Assembly (NCBI GenBank): GCA_964615905.1
Contig: CAZTUB010000006.1
Location: forward strand, 248,001-312,000
Length of the DNA: 64,000 bases
DNA from: DATLMR01 sp964615905
GTDB taxonomy: Bacteria; Acidobacteriota; Blastocatellia; UBA7656
Reading direction: 5' to 3'
Within the stretch, counting starts at the first letter, position 1; every line of letters begins with the position of its first letter. A model generated the notes under the pieces. That model did not search any database. It had not been told where the DNA came from and saw only the letters and a list, made by a program, of their open reading frames with translations. The translations under genes and the position numbers were made by a program. Below, piece after piece: positions 60,629 through 64,000 of the stretch.

Positions 60629-61324
60629 TCACTCCAGGTCGATTTTTTCTCTCCGCTCCTCGACCTTGACTCCGTCGACTGTGCCGATAATCAATAAATC
60701 AAGGAGATTGACGAACAGGCCGCTTTCGACTACTCCGGGTAAGAGTTTGATCTTAGCCTCCAAGCTTGCCGGGTCGACTATCTCCCGAAAGTCGCAATCG
60801 ACGATATAGTTTCCGTTATCAGTCTCGAATGGCTTCTCACCAGACTTTCGGAGCTGGGGGGCGCAGCCAAGCGATGCAAGGTGATCTTGTGTGAGCCGCC
60901 AACCAAAAGCCAGCACTTCAACCGGAAGCTTAAACGAGCGACCCAGAACGGGGACGAGCTTTGTATGGTCGACGATGATGATCCTCTTCCGCGAAGAGAT
61001 TGCTACAAGCTTCTCTCGTGTCAATGCGCCGCCGCCGCCTTTTATCATGCAAAACTGCGGGTCGACCTCGTCAGCCCCGTCAATGCTTATGTCCACTTGA
61101 CCTACGTCGTTAAGGTCGACAAGTGGGATGCCGACCTCATTCGCCAGGTGAGCTGTAGCTTTCGAGGTAGCCACACCGGTTATATCGAGGCCCTGCCCAA
61201 CTCTCTTCCCCAGCTCTCTAATGGCGTGAGCGGCAGTCGACCCGGTGCCAAGGCCGACGACCTGCTTATCTCTGACAAATTCCACAGATCGCCGCGCCGC
61301 TTCCAGCTTTAAGTCATCAGTCAT
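60629..61324 (-). CDS. rpiA: Ribose-5-phosphate isomerase A
   Basis: A 231-residue RpiA of the pentose phosphate pathway, which interconverts ribose-5-phosphate and ribulose-5-phosphate. Family blocks are intact: VVGLGTGSTAAHAI, DISIDGADEVDP, MIKGGGGALTREK and the later LPVEVLAFGW. The ATG at 61324 has GAGGGG upstream; the longer frame to 61381 adds unrelated residues. The upstream gap to the ferredoxin-like gene is 82 bases. Translation length is normal. Confidence 0.95.
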   Translation of the reverse strand: MTDDLKLEAARRSVEFVRDKQVVGLGTGSTAAHAIRELGKRVGQGLDITGVATSKATAHLANEVGIPLVDLNDVGQVDISIDGADEVDPQFCMIKGGGGALTREKLVAISSRKRIIIVDHTKLVPVLGRSFKLPVEVLAFGWRLTQDHLASLGCAPQLRKSGEKPFETDNGNYIVDCDFREIVDPASLEAKIKLLPGVVESGLFVNLLDLLIIGTVDGVKVEERREKIDLE

Positions 61325-61402
61325 AGTCCCCTCTTCGAGCCGAAACGGTTTGAAGATAGCATCCCCCGGATAGATTAACAAAGGCTATAAGGTAACAAGA
61401 CC

Positions 61403-61431
61403 TTGGCATGGATGATACGCTCTGCTACACT
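61403..61431 (+). promoter_or_regulatory. Predicted promoter of the glutaredoxin gene
   Basis: TTGGCA (61403-61408), a 17-base spacer and TACACT (61426-61431), which supports initiation at the downstream ATG at 61487. Confidence 0.4.
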
Positions 61432-61486
61432 AGCGACCGATGTAGTTTTACTCTTCAATCGGACAGGGGATCAATTCAAAAGAGAT

Positions 61487-61696
61487 ATGATTATTTACAC
61501 TAAGCCCGGTTGCCCTTACTGCGCTAAAGCCAGAGAGTTTTACACAAGTGAAGGAGTCGCGTTCGAAGACCGAAACGCGCAGGATAATGATACTTTCCGA
61601 GCTGAGATGCTTGCGATCACAGAGGGCGATCCGACGGTGCCTGTGATAGTCAAAGACGGGCGCTTGCTGCAAATCGGCTGGGAAGGCCGTGGTTGA
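61487..61696 (+). CDS. Glutaredoxin-like protein
   Basis: A 69-residue single-domain glutaredoxin. The redox motif CPYC lies at residues 9-12 (MIIYTKPGCPYCAKAREFY), followed by the cis-Pro region TVPVIVKDG and the C-terminal GW. It reduces disulfides or mixed disulfides in the cytoplasm; the electron donor is unknown. The longer frame from 61403 adds 28 non-homologous residues that overlap the predicted promoter, so it was rejected. The RBS is weak. Confidence 0.85.
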   Translation: MIIYTKPGCPYCAKAREFYTSEGVAFEDRNAQDNDTFRAEMLAITEGDPTVPVIVKDGRLLQIGWEGRG

Positions 61697-61775
61697 ACGA
61701 TAGATTGAATCGAGCGGTCGCTCGGCTCTGAAAAATCCAAGCAATAGATTGCGAAGAGACAGGTAAAGAGAGGCT

Positions 61776-62138
61776 ATGACCACTTCAAATCTAAATCTCC
61801 AAGGACCTTACAAGGACCTTCTTAAGGAATTGGCTGACCTGATCGATGAGCTTTGGGCTACTCACGGGATGTCATTTGTTAAGGCGGGCGATGATCGTGT
61901 TTATGCGTTTGGCGGGGACGGTTATATTGTCGTCCTTGACGAAACAAAGTGGGAAGGCCTTATTGAGTTTATAACACCAAAAGGAACCCTCAGTATCAAG
62001 CCTGACGAGACGGGCCAGATTGTTGTTACATCGAGCCTCCCGGACGAAAAAGCGACAAAAGAGCTCCTCCAGGATGGAATCAAAGGGCTGTCTCGTTATT
62101 ACGAGAAGCGATACTGGAGCACCCCGGTGCTGGCTTAA
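61776..62138 (+). CDS. Conserved small protein of unknown function
   Basis: A 120-residue cytoplasmic protein with a helical N-terminus (KDLLKELADLIDELWATHG) followed by a strand-rich part (DRVYAFGGDGYIVVLDETKW, EGLIEFITPKGTLSIKPDE) and a C-terminal helix. The RBS AAAGAGAGG is good and the frame has regular codon use. It lies 79 bases after the glutaredoxin gene on the same strand and may be co-transcribed. No family recognised. Confidence 0.65.
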   Translation: MTTSNLNLQGPYKDLLKELADLIDELWATHGMSFVKAGDDRVYAFGGDGYIVVLDETKWEGLIEFITPKGTLSIKPDETGQIVVTSSLPDEKATKELLQDGIKGLSRYYEKRYWSTPVLA

Positions 62139-62168
62139 ACCGTTTACAGCGGCAACGGCAAGGAAGAC

Positions 62169-62738
62169 CTATTTCCGCTTTGAGTATTTTGCATCGAATA
62201 GACTCAAGCAATTATCGATCAACAGTTCAGGTTCGTTCTCAAATATGACGTCTGGGTCGACGCTTTTGCTTGAGTATTGCGCGATCCTCCTAACATTATC
62301 TGCTATCCCGCCGCTTCCTTCGAGCACACCGATGATTTTGCCTTCATCAAACGCTATCGTGAACTCATTGAGCGTCCCTATCCCTCCTCCGATGATCAGG
62401 ACAATGTCTGACGATCTAACATTTACGACGTTTCTCCCCTTCAAGCCAAACCCTGTGTAGATAATGACGTCAGAGCTATCGGTTGGCAGACCGTATCGCC
62501 CGACATGCTCTTCATGAGAGATTGCGGGCGAAACGCCCACCGAGAAGGCTCCACGCGCGCGGGCGCTCTTGGCAACCTTATACGGTAGTCCCGTGGTCGC
62601 GCCTGTCACGACGAGACACCCTCTGGCTGCTATAGCCTCTCCGAGGCGGCCTGCAAGGCTATCGACCTCGCTATTGTTAATAGAGGAATTCGATGATCCC
62701 ATTACACCGATTGCGGCCCTGGTCTTTCTATTTAACAT
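62169..62738 (-). CDS. LOG/SLOG-family protein
   Basis: A 189-residue Rossmann-fold protein of the SLOG superfamily (TIGR00725-like). The N-terminal strand AAIGVMGSS and a central glycine loop IIGGGIGTLNEFTIAFDEGK are clear. That loop corresponds to the PGGxGTxxE nucleotide-binding motif of LOG (cytokinin riboside 5'-monophosphate phosphoribohydrolase) proteins, but the first Pro is replaced. Activity is therefore uncertain. The ATG at 62738 has AAGGATAGGG upstream. It is divergent from the DUF72 gene. Confidence 0.8.
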   Translation of the reverse strand: MLNRKTRAAIGVMGSSNSSINNSEVDSLAGRLGEAIAARGCLVVTGATTGLPYKVAKSARARGAFSVGVSPAISHEEHVGRYGLPTDSSDVIIYTGFGLKGRNVVNVRSSDIVLIIGGGIGTLNEFTIAFDEGKIIGVLEGSGGIADNVRRIAQYSSKSVDPDVIFENEPELLIDNCLSLFDAKYSKRK

Positions 62739-62794
62739 GAGGTACCCTATCCTTGAAAAACGTGTTGCAGCCAGAAGAATAATACGGGTAGTTT

Positions 62795-63613
62795 ATGCCG
62801 GAATCCATCAAATCTGATATTAAGATAGGGACACAGGGGTGGAATTATGAAGGCTGGATAGGCCCTTTTTATCCAAGGGGTACTACCACAAAGGAGATGC
62901 TTGCCCTCTATTCAAAGATATTCAATAGTGTGGAGATCGATTCCACATTCTATGCGATTCCACCCGAATCTTCCGTGCGGGGCTGGGCTGAGAGAACACC
63001 GGAGGAGTTTACGTTCTCTGTAAAGCTTCCTTCTGAAATTACGCATAAAAATAGACTTATAGACAGCCAGGACATTCTTGAGAGGTTTGTTGACCGTATG
63101 TCTTTGCTTGGGAAGAAACTGGGCTCCGTGCTTATCCAGCTGCCGCCGGATTTTTCGCCCGTTGAAAGAAAATCGCTCAGTTCGTTTATAAAATCTCTAC
63201 CCGCAGGGGTCAGCTTCGCTATCGAGTTCCGCGACGACAGATGGATTACGGAAGACGTTTTGGCAGAGCTAGGACAAAACAATGTCGCGCTTGCGATGGT
63301 CGATAGCCGGTGGATAAGGCGCGAGGAGAGCCTGCTGCTGACGAAGACGCCTACAGCCTCATTCGCCTACCTGAGATGGCTTGGCCCACGAGAATTGACC
63401 GATTACAGCCGGATTCAGATAGACAGAACAAAAGAGTTAAAGCTATGGGCAGATGCGGTTACCGATTTAAAAGAACGTGTTTCGACGATTTACGGGTACT
63501 TTAACAACCACTTTCAGGGCCATTCTCCGGCGAGCAGCAACCAGTTTAAACAGATGATCGGGTTAGAGGCGATATCGCCTGAAAGCCTTGTCTCGCAGCC
63601 TTCTTTATTCTGA
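62795..63613 (+). CDS. DUF72 (YecE-like) protein
   Basis: A 272-residue TIM-barrel-like DUF72 protein. Typical blocks: IKIGTQGWNYEGWIGPFYP, NSVEIDSTFYAIP, FTFSVKLPSEITHKN, LGSVLIQLPPDF and FAIEFRDDRWI. The family is widespread in bacteria and has no established function. The C-terminal region (YFNNHFQGHSPASSNQF) is normal. The RBS is poor. It is a single gene followed by the parS-like site. Confidence 0.9.
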   Translation: MPESIKSDIKIGTQGWNYEGWIGPFYPRGTTTKEMLALYSKIFNSVEIDSTFYAIPPESSVRGWAERTPEEFTFSVKLPSEITHKNRLIDSQDILERFVDRMSLLGKKLGSVLIQLPPDFSPVERKSLSSFIKSLPAGVSFAIEFRDDRWITEDVLAELGQNNVALAMVDSRWIRREESLLLTKTPTASFAYLRWLGPRELTDYSRIQIDRTKELKLWADAVTDLKERVSTIYGYFNNHFQGHSPASSNQFKQMIGLEAISPESLVSQPSLF

Positions 63614-63616
63614 AAG

Positions 63617-63652
63617 CCGCTCTGTGTTGTAATGTTCCACATGAAACAGAGC
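63617..63652. promoter_or_regulatory. Hairpin containing a parS-like 16-mer (63633-63648)
   Basis: TGTTCCACATGAAACA matches the ParB-binding parS consensus TGTTYCACGTGRAACA at 15 of 16 positions; one centre base differs (A for G). It sits between DUF72 and ygfZ. Outer bases CGCTCTGT (63617-63624) and ACAGAGCG (63645-63652) can pair around it. Confidence 0.4.
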
Positions 63653-63677
63653 GAAGAAGATACTTTAACAAACTCCG

Positions 63678-64000
63678 TTAATTTCTTTTGTAAAAAGGGA
63701 GTTCGACCACAGTAGCCGGATTCAGATTGCCACCCGAGTCTATCTCAAGGTCGCTTCCTAGCTCAAAAAATCCGTACTTGACGTAACCAAGAGCGATGAT
63801 CGCCCCAAGCGATTCCGACCGCAGCGCGCTTGTTATAAAGCCGATCTCTTTGCCGTCCTTCATAACCTTATCCCCCGGAGACGGGACAACGTCGCCGGCC
63901 ACCGCCAGACCCGATAACCTCTTTGAGACGTGCCCCCTGTATGTAGCCATTGCTACAGCTTCTTGGCCTGTGTAACATCCCTTTGTATAACTGACCGCCT
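63678..64000 (-). CDS. ygfZ: YgfZ-type folate-binding protein, 5' end cut by window
   Basis: The minus-strand frame is open to the right edge of the window, so only the last about 106 residues are seen. The visible N-terminal part contains KGCYTGQEAVA, the KGC[YF]xGQE signature of YgfZ/CAF17 proteins, followed by the C-terminal barrel (KRLSGLAVAGD, PGDKVMKDGKEIGFITSALRS). YgfZ supports iron-sulfur cluster repair or assembly with tetrahydrofolate. An internal ATG at 63950 is not the start, since the signature lies before it. Confidence 0.88.
   Translation of the reverse strand, partial: AVSYTKGCYTGQEAVAMATYRGHVSKRLSGLAVAGDVVPSPGDKVMKDGKEIGFITSALRSESLGAIIALGYVKYGFFELGSDLEIDSGGNLNPATVVELPFYKRN

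Noticed and set aside
63678..63950. Complete 90-residue gene at the right edge
   Set aside because: The frame continues upstream to the window end with the YgfZ signature, so it is the 3' part of a longer gene.

Overview
This 64 kb window is a GC-rich (roughly 60 percent by eye), gene-dense piece of a Gram-negative chromosome. It most likely comes from an Acidobacteriota, class Blastocatellia-like. The outer-membrane machinery (complete Tol-Pal set, LolA, a predicted outer-membrane beta-barrel) shows two membranes. The VWFA protein belongs to a group typical of Acidobacteria. Respiration uses menaquinone made by the futalosine route (MqnE, UbiE/MenG) and System II cytochrome c maturation (ResB/CcsA), with a multihaem cytochrome nearby. 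I see no rRNA, tRNA, CRISPR, prophage or insertion sequence. Two genes are cut by the window ends: an unknown secreted protein (1-674, minus) and ygfZ (63678-64000, minus).

Layout. 1-6.6 kb: partial secreted protein, MscS channel, ccsA-resB, an SDR and maf. 6.6-10.4 kb: a metallophosphatase-like/tetrahaem cytochrome reading frame interrupted by one in-frame TGA exactly where relatives carry a Cys (candidate selenocysteine), then a coupled DciA-like / ABC ATPase / lolA operon. 10.4-16 kb (minus): M16-like peptidase, ubiE, tldD, tldE and a membrane protein. 16-22.3 kb: zinc-ribbon membrane protein, then tolQ-tolR-tolA/tonB-tolB-pal-cpoB. 22.4-28.3 kb: histidine kinase, NtrC-type sigma-54 regulator, HtrA protease. 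28.3-31 kb (minus): GNAT, MenC/NSAR-like enolase-superfamily enzyme, FabG-like SDR. 31.1-35.5 kb: FHA protein, class B PBP, FtsW/RodA, an arrangement like the mycobacterial fhaA-rodA-pbpA region. 35.5-36.8 kb: a gene-free stretch with a sigma-54 promoter and terminator framing a candidate small RNA, then the VWFA protein. 37-45.4 kb: acyl-CoA carboxyltransferase, lipoprotein, M48 protease, PBP1A, DUF4956-type protein. 45.6-49.4 kb (minus): RimK-like ATP-grasp, circularly permuted ATP-grasp, YbdK-type GCS2 ligase and a small membrane protein. 49.6-57.6 kb: YyaL/DUF255, glutaminyl cyclase-like protein, a CuA-cupredoxin/beta-barrel fusion, MgtE, a ribbon-helix-helix-like protein, a double zinc-ribbon membrane protein. 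57.7-64 kb: mqnE, small secreted protein, TetR regulator, ferredoxin-like protein, rpiA, glutaredoxin, LOG-family protein, DUF72 and ygfZ.

The window is mainly an envelope and respiration region: envelope constriction and lipoprotein transport (Tol-Pal, LolA), peptidoglycan synthesis (PBP, RodA/FtsW, PBP1A), envelope proteolysis (HtrA, M48, M16), haem-protein assembly and quinone synthesis. Layered on this are four copies of a palindromic heptad-repeat element in intergenic gaps, two of them inside the tol-pal operon.

Strongest leads: the TGA-containing cytochrome (6665-8212), the sigma-54 small RNA candidate (35539-35770), the CuA domain fused to a beta-barrel (52736-54172), the three-ligase operon (45613-49430), and a near-perfect parS-like 16-mer (63633-63648). 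All family calls come from reading motifs; no database search was run.
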